From NCBI GenBank assembly GCA_021828865.1, contig JAJZCW010000021.1, positions 1 through 55,685 on the forward strand: a stretch of 55,685 nt of DNA. Direction: 5' to 3'. The first letter of the stretch is position 1. Each line of letters begins with the position of its first letter. Below the pieces are notes generated by a model, which had not been told where the DNA came from, made no database searches, and saw nothing but the letters and a program-made list of their open reading frames with translations. The DNA comes from Bacillota bacterium (lineage in GTDB: Bacteria > Bacillota > Bacilli > Alicyclobacillales > SLC66). The position numbers and the translations under genes were made by a program. This document shows positions 37,190-44,543 of the stretch, piece after piece.

Positions 37190-38380
37190 ATGGCTGACTC
37201 AACAATGACAAATGCAAAACCGCTCCCCATATATCGGCGTGCAGTGTTTACCATTAGCGGTGCTCATTTCCTCAACGACCTGGTGACGACCGGTATGGTA
37301 CCGGCGCTCGTCGTGCTGTATAAACAAGCATTTCAACTGAACTATACCCAGTCCACATTAATCGTGTTGGTTTCCTACATCACCTCCTCTGTAGCTCAAC
37401 CCTTGTTTGGTATGTTTACGGACCGTCATCCACGAGTATGGTGGTTCACCATCGGCGTATTTTTATCTATCACTGGGTTGGCGCTTTCGGGAATCGCGCC
37501 TTCTTTGCCATGGTTGTTGCTATTTGTAGGGATATCAGGACTCGGTTCTGGGGCTTTTCACCCTGAGGCATCGAGAGGAACCCATCTGGCATCAGGTGGC
37601 AAAAAAGGTTTGGCCCAGGCCATATTTCAGGTGGGAGGGAATACTGGTCAGGCGGTGGGGCCGCTGATGATTCCGCTTTTTCTCGTGCATACAGGTATTA
37701 AAGGATTGGTTTGGTTTTTGCCTGTGGCGATTCTGTCTTTGCTCTACACAGGCCAATTGCTGAGGTGGCTCAACAGGAGTGTCAAAGAAACTTCAAAGTC
37801 GCAAATGCAGTTACAGGGCGAAAACAATCTGACAGGTGTCATTTTGCTGTCAGCCATCATCATTTTGCGCTCATGGTGTCAGATTGGCGTGGTGGTATTT
37901 CTACCTTTCTATCTTCATCACTTGTCGATCCAAGCCTCGGAAACCTTGAATTTTGTGTTTGTCGGAGCGGGCGCTCTGGGAACCTTTATCGGGGGGATGT
38001 GGTCGGATCGCCTTGGCTTGAAACGCCTGCTCCTTGTCTCGATGTTTGTGGCGACCCCCTTTGCCATCCTGTTCCCTTACTTGAGTGGATTTCTATCCTA
38101 TGTTGATCTTCTGTTATTTGGATTTTCTGTGCTCTCTTCTTTTTCGGTAACGGTTGTGTATATGCAAAAACTGTTGCCTAAAAACATCGCGCTCGCCTCT
38201 GGATTATCGATTGGCTTTGGTGTTGGTGCTGGGGGGATCGGTTCTATTTTTATGGGAAGCCTCTCTGATTGGTTGGGAGTTTCCATTGTGTTTGGACTAT
38301 TATCCATACTGCCTCTTCTTGGTGGGATCATCGCCATCTTTTTGCCATCTGACCGTTCACGTGCTTTGACTGCTCATTAA
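37190..38380 (+). CDS. fsr: MFS efflux transporter, fosmidomycin-resistance (Fsr) family
   Basis: A 396-aa transporter with 12 membrane helices. Features typical of Fsr proteins are the early SGAHFLNDLVTTGMVPALV, the loop GMFTDRHPRVWW between helices 2 and 3, and GSGAFHPEASRGTHLASGGKKGLAQAIFQVGGNTGQAVGPL in helices 4-5. Fsr members export fosmidomycin and other small compounds by proton exchange; the actual substrate here is unknown. GAGAGG precedes the ATG. A TnpB fragment lies 18 bases after its stop. Confidence 0.9.
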   Translation: MADSTMTNAKPLPIYRRAVFTISGAHFLNDLVTTGMVPALVVLYKQAFQLNYTQSTLIVLVSYITSSVAQPLFGMFTDRHPRVWWFTIGVFLSITGLALSGIAPSLPWLLLFVGISGLGSGAFHPEASRGTHLASGGKKGLAQAIFQVGGNTGQAVGPLMIPLFLVHTGIKGLVWFLPVAILSLLYTGQLLRWLNRSVKETSKSQMQLQGENNLTGVILLSAIIILRSWCQIGVVVFLPFYLHHLSIQASETLNFVFVGAGALGTFIGGMWSDRLGLKRLLLVSMFVATPFAILFPYLSGFLSYVDLLLFGFSVLSSFSVTVVYMQKLLPKNIALASGLSIGFGVGAGGIGSIFMGSLSDWLGVSIVFGLLSILPLLGGIIAIFLPSDRSRALTAH

Positions 38381-38398
38381 CACCGGATCTAATGAAGT

Positions 38399-38638
38399 AT
38401 GAGGGAAGGGTTTAAAGCGATGCCGTTCTCGATCCGCGAATGGACATGCTCGGAATGCGGTACTCATCATGACCGCGACCTAAATGTGGCGAAGAATCTC
38501 ATGAAATTGGCCGTGAGTTCCACGGTGTCAGCCTGTGGAGAGGACGTAAGACCTGCTCATACAGAGGCGGCCTTAACGAAGCAGGAATTCAACGTCAAAG
38601 CTACCTATGTGTAGATTTGAGTAAGTTTGAAAGAACGG
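38399..38638 (+). pseudogene. 3' remnant of a TnpB gene with its right end
   Basis: About 70 codons of the TnpB C-terminus: REWTCSECGTHHDRDLNVAKNL holds half of the zinc ribbon and the last RuvC Asp. After this come the short segment beyond the normal stop, a small CTAC/GTAG hairpin and the right-end sequence ending AAGTTTGAAAGAACGG. Codons, hairpin and end match the second, longer copy at 44.5-45.5 kb, apart from scattered changes. In TnpB elements this 3' segment also encodes the guide RNA scaffold. The N-terminal ~80% of the protein is missing. The right end abuts the next acetyltransferase gene and may supply its ribosome binding site. Confidence 0.8.
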
Positions 38639-38644
38639 TGAGGA

Positions 38645-39229
38645 ATGATGAAGGTAACTCCCATCGAGTTAGTTGGGCAAAAGGTGAAAATACGCCCCAT
38701 GGAACTAAACGATTTAAATGAGTTGTATGATGCGGGGAACAGTCAGGAAATCTGGGCTTATATGCCAATGAGCATGCAATCATTGGATGATATGAAGCGA
38801 CTTATCGATGATGCACTTCAGGCAAGAGAGCAAGGAACCGAATTTCCCTTTGTGATCATTGCTAAGGATTCGCAAAAAATAGTTGGGAGCACTCGTTTTC
38901 TTGATATATCTCCTGCCAATCGTAGCTTGGAAATCGGATGGACATGGCTGTCTCCTGTGGTATGGCGGACCAGCATCAACACGGAGAGTAAGTATTTACT
39001 TTTAAGACATTGTTTTGAAACGCTCGGGACTATTCGTGTCCAAATCAAGACAGATGGACGCAATCAAAGATCCCAAAAAGCCATTGAAAGACTGGGTGCT
39101 GTCAGGGAAGGTGTACTTCGACGTCATCGAATTATGTATGATGGATTCGTCAGGGATTCGGTGTATTACAGCATAATCGACCAGGAATGGCAGTTGGTGA
39201 AGACTAGGTTGGAGAGTATGATGCGATAG
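38645..39229 (+). CDS. GNAT acetyltransferase, RimJ/RimL type
   Basis: A 194-aa protein with the RimJ/RimL pattern: VKIRPMELNDLNELY at the start, FPFVIIAKDSQKIVGSTRFLDI (beta 2-3), LEIGWTWLSPVVWRT, then RHCFETLGTIRVQIKTDGRNQRSQKAIERLGAVREGVLR, where the Asn/Ser-Ala helix precedes the acetyl-CoA site. It acetylates an amino group, perhaps a protein N-terminus or a small amine; the substrate is unknown. Two tandem ATGs (38645, 38648) follow GTGAGG. The upstream DNA is the end of the TnpB remnant, so its original promoter may have been displaced by the insertion. Confidence 0.88.
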   Translation: MMKVTPIELVGQKVKIRPMELNDLNELYDAGNSQEIWAYMPMSMQSLDDMKRLIDDALQAREQGTEFPFVIIAKDSQKIVGSTRFLDISPANRSLEIGWTWLSPVVWRTSINTESKYLLLRHCFETLGTIRVQIKTDGRNQRSQKAIERLGAVREGVLRRHRIMYDGFVRDSVYYSIIDQEWQLVKTRLESMMR

Positions 39230-39303
39230 TAAGGGAAAATCACCCCACCCTGAGCGATAATCAAAATCAATCTATCGTGCATAGAATAAGACAGTTCTGT
39301 GAC

Positions 39304-39401
39304 TTAGGCACTCACAGAATTGGTTTGGAGAAAGGGCTACCCCAAAGCACAATAGTGCTATGGAGGCAGCCCTTTTTTTAGGCACTAACAGTATTGGTTT
39401 G
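39304..39401 (+). repeat. Pair of 24-bp direct repeats flanking a terminator hairpin
   Basis: TTAGGCACT(C/A)ACAG(A/T)ATTGG followed by TTTG occurs at 39304-39327 and again at 39378-39401, differing at two positions. The second copy overlaps the T-tract of the hairpin between them. Confidence 0.6.
39331..39379 (+). terminator. Rho-independent terminator
   Basis: AAAGGGCT (39331-39338) pairs with AGCCC plus T's (39368-39379); an inner GCAC/GTGC stem tops the loop and seven T's follow. It ends the acetyltransferase transcript. Confidence 0.75.
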
Positions 39402-39409
39402 TCAGACCA

Positions 39410-39610
39410 TTAGCCTACCCTGATGGCCAAAATCTGAGAAGCGTTCAAATACGTCAACCCGCCGTCCAGCGCACCGCCGCTAAAAGCTGCGCTAGTGCCG
39501 TTAAAGAACTGGAAGTAGGTGGGGAGAAACCCTGAGCTGTCGAACCAGACTTGCACCACTGAACCTGGAGCTAGTTGATTCAAAATAGCCAGCACTGTCC
39601 CGCTTGTCAC
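39410..39610 (-). CDS. Small paralogous protein, copy B (66 aa)
   Basis: A short protein starting at GTG 39610 behind AAAGGAGGTG. It has the pattern AILNQLAPGSVVQVWFDSSG, FLPTYFQFFNG, FSGGALDGGLTYLNASQILAI, with alternating hydrophobic residues and turns suggesting a compact beta-barrel or SH3-like fold. It is neutral to acidic, with no signal peptide or cysteines. It is a clear paralogue of the next gene at 39657-39848. No known family is recognised. The strong ribosome binding sites and conservation between the copies argue for real genes. Confidence 0.65.
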   Translation of the reverse strand: MTSGTVLAILNQLAPGSVVQVWFDSSGFLPTYFQFFNGTSAAFSGGALDGGLTYLNASQILAIRVG

Positions 39611-39656
39611 TTATCAATCACCTCCTTTTATTTTGAGATCAATGGCAAACCATCGG

Positions 39657-39848
39657 TCAGTGACCTACTTTAATGGCTAAAATTTGCGAGACGTTCACAT
39701 ACGTTAGACCACCATTCAGCGCGCCGCCAGAAAAAGCCGCCTGGCCGCTATTCATGAATTGAAAGTACGTTGGCAAAAATCCCGAGTGGTCAAACCAGAT
39801 GCTCACCGAACTTCCAGGAGCTAAATGATTGAGAATGCTGAGTGTCAT
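39657..39848 (-). CDS. Small paralogous protein, copy A (63 aa)
   Basis: Starts at ATG 39848 with AAAGGAGGTG upstream. It shares most positions with the downstream copy: LSILNHLAPGS, FDHSGFLPTYFQF, AAFSGGALNGGLTYVNVSQILAIKVG. The differences are mostly conservative, which points to selection after duplication. It is transcribed first, and the second copy follows after 46 bases in one operon. Function unknown. The size, Gly/Ser turns and tandem duplication recall spore- or surface-associated small proteins, but that is only a guess. Confidence 0.65.
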   Translation of the reverse strand: MTLSILNHLAPGSSVSIWFDHSGFLPTYFQFMNSGQAAFSGGALNGGLTYVNVSQILAIKVGH

Positions 39849-40045
39849 CCTTTCCTATACACCTCCTTTCGATTTGAAATGTGATTGCTTCCTGTACCCC
39901 CCCTCTCGTTTTGAGATGTTCTATCGTATGTCGTTCTTGTTGGAAATGAGTGGACAAACTGCCAAAGAGGTTAGTCCAAACTTAATGGACACGTTTGGCA
40001 TATTGATGATTAAAGCTAAGAATCCGAAAAATGGAGGTGACTCTT

Positions 40046-40447
40046 ATGACATCACAGAAAGACGAGGATGCTAAGGATAAGGAATTGGAAAATCGCATGA
40101 AGGAAATTCGCAGACAGAAGATCGAGGTGAAAAGTACAGAACCTGCACACCCAGCTATTAACGAACTGATGTCATGGATTCGGCCAGTGGTGGATAAGTT
40201 CGTTGCAGGAGATGATGCACTAAACATTCAATCATCCAAACAGGACCAGATGTTTGTGAGTTATGCATATGTATCCATTTGTCAAATTAGAGTAACAGCA
40301 GTGGCAGATCATGTGCGGATTGATGTTCGAGGGGAGCCATACGGGACATTTTTGCGCAGTGTGATGTTCTCTTTGCCGGCTGATAAGGACAAAACCAAGG
40401 ATTGGGTGGAAAAGTCGCTTCTAGAATGGTATGAAAGTTTATTTTAA
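40046..40447 (+). CDS. Hypothetical protein (133 aa)
   Basis: Starts at ATG 40046, 8 bases after GGAGGTG; an in-frame ATG at 40031 would contain that site. Residues 1-35 are highly charged (SQKDEDAKDKELENRMKEIRRQK) and likely helical. The rest is a mixed alpha/beta region with VSICQIRVTAVADHVRIDVRGEPYG and a C-terminal helix (DWVEKSLLEWYESLF). Cytoplasmic by composition. No recognised family. It stands alone between the small-protein pair (divergent) and an MFS exporter. Confidence 0.65.
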   Translation: MTSQKDEDAKDKELENRMKEIRRQKIEVKSTEPAHPAINELMSWIRPVVDKFVAGDDALNIQSSKQDQMFVSYAYVSICQIRVTAVADHVRIDVRGEPYGTFLRSVMFSLPADKDKTKDWVEKSLLEWYESLF

Positions 40448-40583
40448 CGTTGTGTTGAATTTCAGTAGTAGTTTGATTTGGGGGATATATTTGCATGTCT
40501 GTTTTTTCATGCAGAGAATCCCCGAATTTTTATGTTAATCTATTTTTATTACATTAAAGATTCTGGTAATGCAAACTTGAAAA

Positions 40584-41825
40584 ATGCAGGGAGACGAAAG
40601 TCGGTTGTACTTCCATAGAGTGATGAGCCTATTTGGCATAAAAAGTTATGGCATATTGGTAATATGCATTGGAATGATGGGTGTCGCAATGTCGCTTAGC
40701 TTTCCGTATCTGTCCCTTTATTGTACGGGTGTCATAGGGATGACCCCGAGCGAGTTCGGTATCCTTCTTGCGGTCAATTCTATTTGTGGTGTATTGGTAA
40801 ATTTATTGGTTTCGAGAAAAGTGGACGGATTAATTGATAGGAAATACCTCATCATGACTGCCCTGGTTTCTTTGTCATGTGTCTACATTACCTATTTGTT
40901 GTTCCACAACTATTTCGCCCTCTTGATTTGTATTGGTGTTCTTGCCGGATGCGGTGCTCCAGCGATGCCCCAAATGTTTGCTTATGCCCGAGAGTCAATG
41001 TTGGTCGCGAAGTCCGAAGACCGTACGTTTGCAACTTCAACGTTGAGGTCACTGTTTTCACTTGGATTTTTACTTGGCCCGTTATTAGGCACGATAATAT
41101 TAGGTGTTTTTGGGTATCGTGGATTATTCATCGGGACGTCAATGATCCTAATTAGCATTTTCTTTGTTGTCTTTGCTTACCTTAGGCGCAGATCGAAGGA
41201 AGAGAAAGATACTTTGTCTGTTACAATGCATTCCATTATCCCAAAGGCCCCTCGTCCAGCCATTCGCAGACCGTTTATTGCCTTCATGCTATTATTTGTC
41301 TGCTCATTTGCCTACAATCTCAACACTCCTCTTTTTATCGTACACACCATTCATGCACCACAGCATGATGTAGGACTCGTCATCAGTTTAAGTGCAGGAC
41401 TTGAGATTCCCGTGATGATTGGACTGGGTTCACTTGCGAAAAAGGTCTCCAACCACACGCTTATGTTATTCGGGTGCATTATCGGTATGGTTGATTTCTC
41501 AATCATTGGGCTATCCTCGCACATTTGGATCATCTTTGCTGCTCAGCTTCTCCAGGCTTCATACATAGGCATTGTGATGGGGAATGGGCTGAGTTACTTT
41601 CAGGACATACTTCCGGGGTCGCCGGGAGTTGCTACCACTATCTATGCAAATGCACAAAGTATTGGAGTATTAATTGGTAATTTGGCGGGAGGCGCAATGG
41701 CTCAATATGTGGGTTATCGCGATGTCTACTGGCTGTGTTTACCCTTAATGGCATTGGCTTTCGTGTTGTTTCAAATGTCAAATCGAAATAAAATAATTAT
41801 TCAATTATCTTCTGCTATTAATTGA
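40584..41825 (+). CDS. MFS transporter, sugar efflux (SET) type
   Basis: A 413-aa, 12-helix transporter. Helix 1 is GILVICIGMMGVAMSLSFPYLSLY, followed by GMTPSEFGILLAVNSICGVLVNLLVSRKVDGLIDRKYLI, the helix 2-3 loop. The midpoint has a basic cytoplasmic loop (RRRSKEEKD) and the second half repeats the fold, with GNGLSYFQDILPGSPGVATTIYANAQSIGVLIG. This arrangement is typical of SetA/SetB sugar efflux pumps. The start could be ATG 40584, TTG 40605 (after GGGAGACG) or ATG 40623; the first is given. The substrate is unknown. Confidence 0.85.
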   Translation: MQGDESRLYFHRVMSLFGIKSYGILVICIGMMGVAMSLSFPYLSLYCTGVIGMTPSEFGILLAVNSICGVLVNLLVSRKVDGLIDRKYLIMTALVSLSCVYITYLLFHNYFALLICIGVLAGCGAPAMPQMFAYARESMLVAKSEDRTFATSTLRSLFSLGFLLGPLLGTIILGVFGYRGLFIGTSMILISIFFVVFAYLRRRSKEEKDTLSVTMHSIIPKAPRPAIRRPFIAFMLLFVCSFAYNLNTPLFIVHTIHAPQHDVGLVISLSAGLEIPVMIGLGSLAKKVSNHTLMLFGCIIGMVDFSIIGLSSHIWIIFAAQLLQASYIGIVMGNGLSYFQDILPGSPGVATTIYANAQSIGVLIGNLAGGAMAQYVGYRDVYWLCLPLMALAFVLFQMSNRNKIIIQLSSAIN

Positions 41826-41944
41826 AAAGGGGCTTTATCACTTAGGAGTCCAAAGTCCATATGAATTTCTTTGCTATCAGCTAGATCTTTCTCCAAGAAA
41901 ATTTTTAACATCTTGGTAATTTAGCCACGCAACGCCGTGAACCT

Positions 41945-42037
41945 ATGAATACAGCAAAAGGGATATTGAGGAAATTGCATAATATAGTGCCTAAGTTTTC
42001 GGAAGTAGCGCTGGAGATAATTGATCAATATGAGTAA
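41945..42037 (+). other. Short open frame, probable gene remnant
   Basis: The 335-base stretch between the exporter and the tRNA fragment holds one 30-codon frame from ATG 41945, ending FSEVALEIIDQYE. Its composition is protein-like, but it has no ribosome binding site and no recognised family. It may be the tail of a lost gene. Nothing else coding is seen in 41826-42160. Confidence 0.2.
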
Positions 42038-42066
42038 TACGAATAAGTGGTCATACACACTACGAG

Positions 42067-42110
42067 TAAAAAAAAGCATCATTCAGACTTACTGATGCAC
42101 TGAATGATGC
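42067..42110 (-). terminator. Rho-independent terminator (minus), probably the original tRNA-Arg terminator
   Basis: GCATCATTCAG (42076-42086) and CTGAATGATGC (42100-42110) form a perfect 11-bp stem. On the minus strand it is followed by eight T's. It lies just beyond the tRNA-derived repeat at 42161, as expected if it once terminated the tRNA-Arg transcript. Confidence 0.8.
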
Positions 42111-42160
42111 ACTGAAAATGAAACGCACTATGGAAAAATCCTAATTTACTCGGAAAAATA

Positions 42161-42208
42161 AATGCACCCGGAGGGACTCGAACCCCCGCAAGACGCGGTT
42201 TAGGAAAC
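42161..42208. repeat. Island end (att repeat): 3' part of tRNA-Arg
   Basis: 48 bases identical to 47922-47969, starting AATGCACCCGGAGGGACTCG and ending TAGGAAAC. After it, sequence resembling tRNA (ACCTGAGC) resumes following a 13-base gap relative to the intact gene, then homology ends. It cannot fold into a working tRNA. Confidence 0.85.
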
Positions 42209-42410
42209 ACCTGAGCGCTAGTCCATCTAGTGTTGCTGTATTATGGTCAATTATGGCATGTTCGTTAGAAGCGTGTTAGAAGTTCAATCAGAAATTAGAA
42301 ATTAGATAAAGAACGTGTTTTGGACGCGGGTTCGGTGTGGCGAACCGCAGCAGGACAAAACCACGACCTCACTGCCACAGAAGATTGAAGATATTTTCAA
42401 AAGGAGCGTG

Positions 42411-42806
42411 TCATCTTACTCTATTTCCCCCCGGATAGACTTGCATACGTTCTACATCAATGATTAATCCCGCCCTCTGGATAAAATCAAATCCAATGAT
42501 TCCATCGATCTTCATACCATAATCCATACTCCCGACTTCAACTTGGAAATGATCAATCCTAACACCATCAAAATCAACAGAATCAAAATCTTTTGTGTAT
42601 ACGTATTCGATTCCGCCAACTCCTCTGATCGTATCCACTATATCCTCAGATTCAGGAACCACTCCAATTTTACCAACAACATCCGCATTAAAAATTGTTC
42701 CTGCGGATCCTGTATCTAATAAGACTTTTTCCAATGTCAGTTTCAATCCTCGAAAATAAACGGTGACTGACACAAAAGGCAGACCAAAGTTCACGTTGAG
42801 GTTCAT
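42411..42806 (-). CDS. Retropepsin-like aspartic protease (clan AA)
   Basis: A 131-aa single-domain protease homologue. Asp31 lies in LLDTGSAGTIF, the D-T/S-G active-site motif, with the second hallmark IDGIIGFDFIQRAGLIID (hydrophobic-hydrophobic-Gly) near residue 105. Like retroviral proteases it would have to dimerise to bring two Asp together. No signal peptide or membrane segment is visible, so it should be cytoplasmic. Its ATG overlaps the stop of the upstream 85-aa gene by 4 bases, implying a functional pair. The target is unknown. Confidence 0.85.
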   Translation of the reverse strand: MNLNVNFGLPFVSVTVYFRGLKLTLEKVLLDTGSAGTIFNADVVGKIGVVPESEDIVDTIRGVGGIEYVYTKDFDSVDFDGVRIDHFQVEVGSMDYGMKIDGIIGFDFIQRAGLIIDVERMQVYPGGNRVR

Positions 42807-43060
42807 CTAGACCCCCGAATGCCCATGAATCGTTCACGGGCAATTAAATTGGGGCGAGAGGTATGAAAAAAACAGTATTCACGATGAGGGTTCTGTTTGT
42901 GCAATTCACTATATTGACGCATCGCCGCCGTCGAATCGTCAAATCGATCAACGACAACCACCTCGTCAATGTAACGGTTTCCTTCCAAGGTATGAGCCTT
43001 CATCACCTCAAGAAGCACCCATTGGTTGGGAAATCGTTCCTTCACTTCTTTCCAAAGCAT
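42803..43060 (-). CDS. Small partner of the retropepsin-like protease (85 aa)
   Basis: Start ATG 43060, 6 bases after GGGGGCGG; a longer in-frame reading lacks a site. The sequence runs WKEVKERFPNQWVLLEV, RYIDEVVVVDRFDD, MRQYSELHKQNPHREYCFFHTSR, then a basic end (RERFMGIRGSR). Together these suggest a small alpha/beta domain with conserved aromatic and His residues. The 4-base overlap with the protease gene argues that the two proteins act together, for example as substrate, adaptor or inhibitor. No function is known to me. Confidence 0.75.
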   Translation of the reverse strand: MLWKEVKERFPNQWVLLEVMKAHTLEGNRYIDEVVVVDRFDDSTAAMRQYSELHKQNPHREYCFFHTSRPNLIARERFMGIRGSR

Positions 43061-43097
43061 AGTACCGCCCCCTATAGCCCTCATTAAAAAATTATAA

Positions 43098-43337
43098 CAT
43101 AAGCAAAAAGGGCTATGGGCCATTGCTTCGAGTTACCCGCGCTACCCATGGCTGGACGAAGCGAAGTTTGACATGGAGATGGGAAAGTACTTTGACCAGG
43201 CCGAGTGCGTTCGCCACTCCGAATCGGAAGACGATCAATCGGTGCTGTATCAGTTTCGCTTCTTCCGTGGCGCCAATCGTCCCAGCGAACATTCCCCCAC
43301 ATCCCCCATCATCGATAAGGACGATTCACCGTTTTGA
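43098..43337 (+). pseudogene. GC-rich gene fragment, 5' end missing
   Basis: An 80-codon open frame without a start: after SSYPRYPWLDEAKFDMEMGKYF comes DQAECVRHSESEDDQSVLYQFRFF and a stop at 43335. Codon use is clearly GC-richer than the neighbouring chromosome, indicating a foreign origin. No family is recognised. It seems to be the 3' end of a gene whose beginning was lost where the protease module now stands. Confidence 0.5.
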
Positions 43338-43458
43338 CCGTTCTCGACCGCATGCATTTTACCACTTTCGGCCCTGCCACCGGCTGCCCCGCTTCCTTAT
43401 TCTTGGATGTATATGATAATGCCCGACCATTCAGATCACGCAAAAGGAGGCATCACAC

Positions 43459-43791
43459 TTGACCACCACGTTTGCAGACGCGCTATCGGAGCGCGGCTTT
43501 TAGACAATCGACGATGCCATTACTTCGCTGCGACGTCAACGCGTCGTCGACATCATTGAATATACAGGCGACATCCGTTTTCCCGCTTGGGGAATGATCG
43601 CCGTCAAACGGGAAAAGGAGTTCCCGCTGTTCCGTACCAAAGGCAAGGTGGTGCAGGCCATCCTGAGCCCCAACTACACGCCCATCACCAACCTCGACAT
43701 CCTGACCGCCGCTAGCAAGGCCATGGACATGGCGCAGGTTTCCGTGACGATCTTTCGCGGCTACCTGCGGCTCACCACTGTCACAAAATGA
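43459..43791 (+). pseudogene. GC-rich gene with an early in-frame TAG
   Basis: TTG 43459 follows AAAGGAGG. Fourteen codons (MTTTFADALSERGF) are then interrupted by TAG at 43501-43503, after which the frame continues for 95 codons to 43791: RQRVVDIIEYTGDIRFPAWGMIAVKREKEFPLF and so on. Codon use stays strongly GC-biased across the stop, as in the fragment upstream, so both belong to the same imported segment. No known family. A start after the stop lacks a ribosome binding site. Confidence 0.55.
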
Positions 43792-43896
43792 ATCAAGCGA
43801 CTTCCGCTCATCACGGAAAACCGCTTGTTTCACGCCTTTTCAGGACAAAAATAAAACCACCCACTAACAAAATACTTTTTATCAATAGATGGTAGA

Positions 43897-44145
43897 TTAT
43901 CTGGTGGAGGGCTTTGGCTTCTCCGAGTACGGAGTTACTGTGTAAAACACCCCACCGTTCCAGTGGATAATCTCTGTCCCACAATCACACTTAAGAGAAT
44001 CCTTATCTATCATGATGATATGATGTTTGGTTACCATCCATTGCTTCCCGCACTGCGGACACGCCCACTTACCTTCCAGAGTAACCCCCCTAGTTAGCCA
44101 ATCATTGCAAAAATATCCTCTATCCTCTGTTGCGAAAAACCCCAT
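43897..44145 (-). CDS. Small zinc-ribbon protein
   Basis: About 82 aa from ATG 44145. Two metal-binding pairs are visible: WACPQCGKQW and later LKCDCGTEI, spaced like a zinc ribbon. A C-terminal YTVTPYSEKPKP tail follows. The 5' part (44094-44145) overlaps the preceding gene in another frame, so the true start may lie further in, just after the AGGGGGG at ~44085. Island cargo of unknown role. Confidence 0.5.
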   Translation of the reverse strand: MGFFATEDRGYFCNDWLTRGVTLEGKWACPQCGKQWMVTKHHIIMIDKDSLKCDCGTEIIHWNGGVFYTVTPYSEKPKPSTR

Positions 44146-44456
44146 GATTTCGGTATCTCGTCCGTAGTTCCTGCGGCGAACGCTCGGGGTCCCCAAGTGT
44201 GCGATTCGTATAATATGGTTTCTCCTCTCTCGCTCGTGCTTTCCTTTAGCCTTACTACAACATCCTTCAAGGTTGCAATATACACCCGTGGCTGCTCGTC
44301 AATGCTTACGCCATTGAATTGCACGAAAGCCATCACTGTACTTGGACCATGTTTAGCGAGCCATTTCTCAGTCGCCCCGTGATAGTCTGCATTCGAGATG
44401 TGGGACTGTGTCAGTCCCCAACTGCCGTCCTGACTCCCTTTTACGGATACTTTCAT
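44094..44456 (-). CDS. Hypothetical island protein (120 aa)
   Basis: Starts at ATG 44456 (MKVSVKGSQDGSWGL). It contains ADYHGATEKWLAKHGPS, ATLKDVVVRLKEST and ends RIEDIFAMIG. A mixed alpha/beta soluble protein with no signal peptide. The ribosome binding site is weak (GAGCGACAAAG). It lies ~30 bases inside the right end of the dead TnpB element and runs into the zinc-ribbon gene. No family is recognised. Confidence 0.5.
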   Translation of the reverse strand: MKVSVKGSQDGSWGLTQSHISNADYHGATEKWLAKHGPSTVMAFVQFNGVSIDEQPRVYIATLKDVVVRLKESTSERGETILYESHTWGPRAFAAGTTDEIPKSWGFSQQRIEDIFAMIG

Positions 44457-44543
44457 AATCTTTGTCGCTCTGTGCAACGATTAAGCCGTATTCGGGTTGA
44501 TTCGCCGTTCTTTCAAACTTACTCAAATCTACGCTTAGGTAGC

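Noticed and set aside
39304..39401. Repeat pair as a CRISPR array
   Set aside because: Only two imperfect copies, with a terminator rather than a spacer between them and no cas genes.
42161..42240. Second functional tRNA-Arg gene
   Set aside because: Only the 3' portion is present and 13 bases of the D/anticodon side are missing, so it cannot fold as a tRNA.
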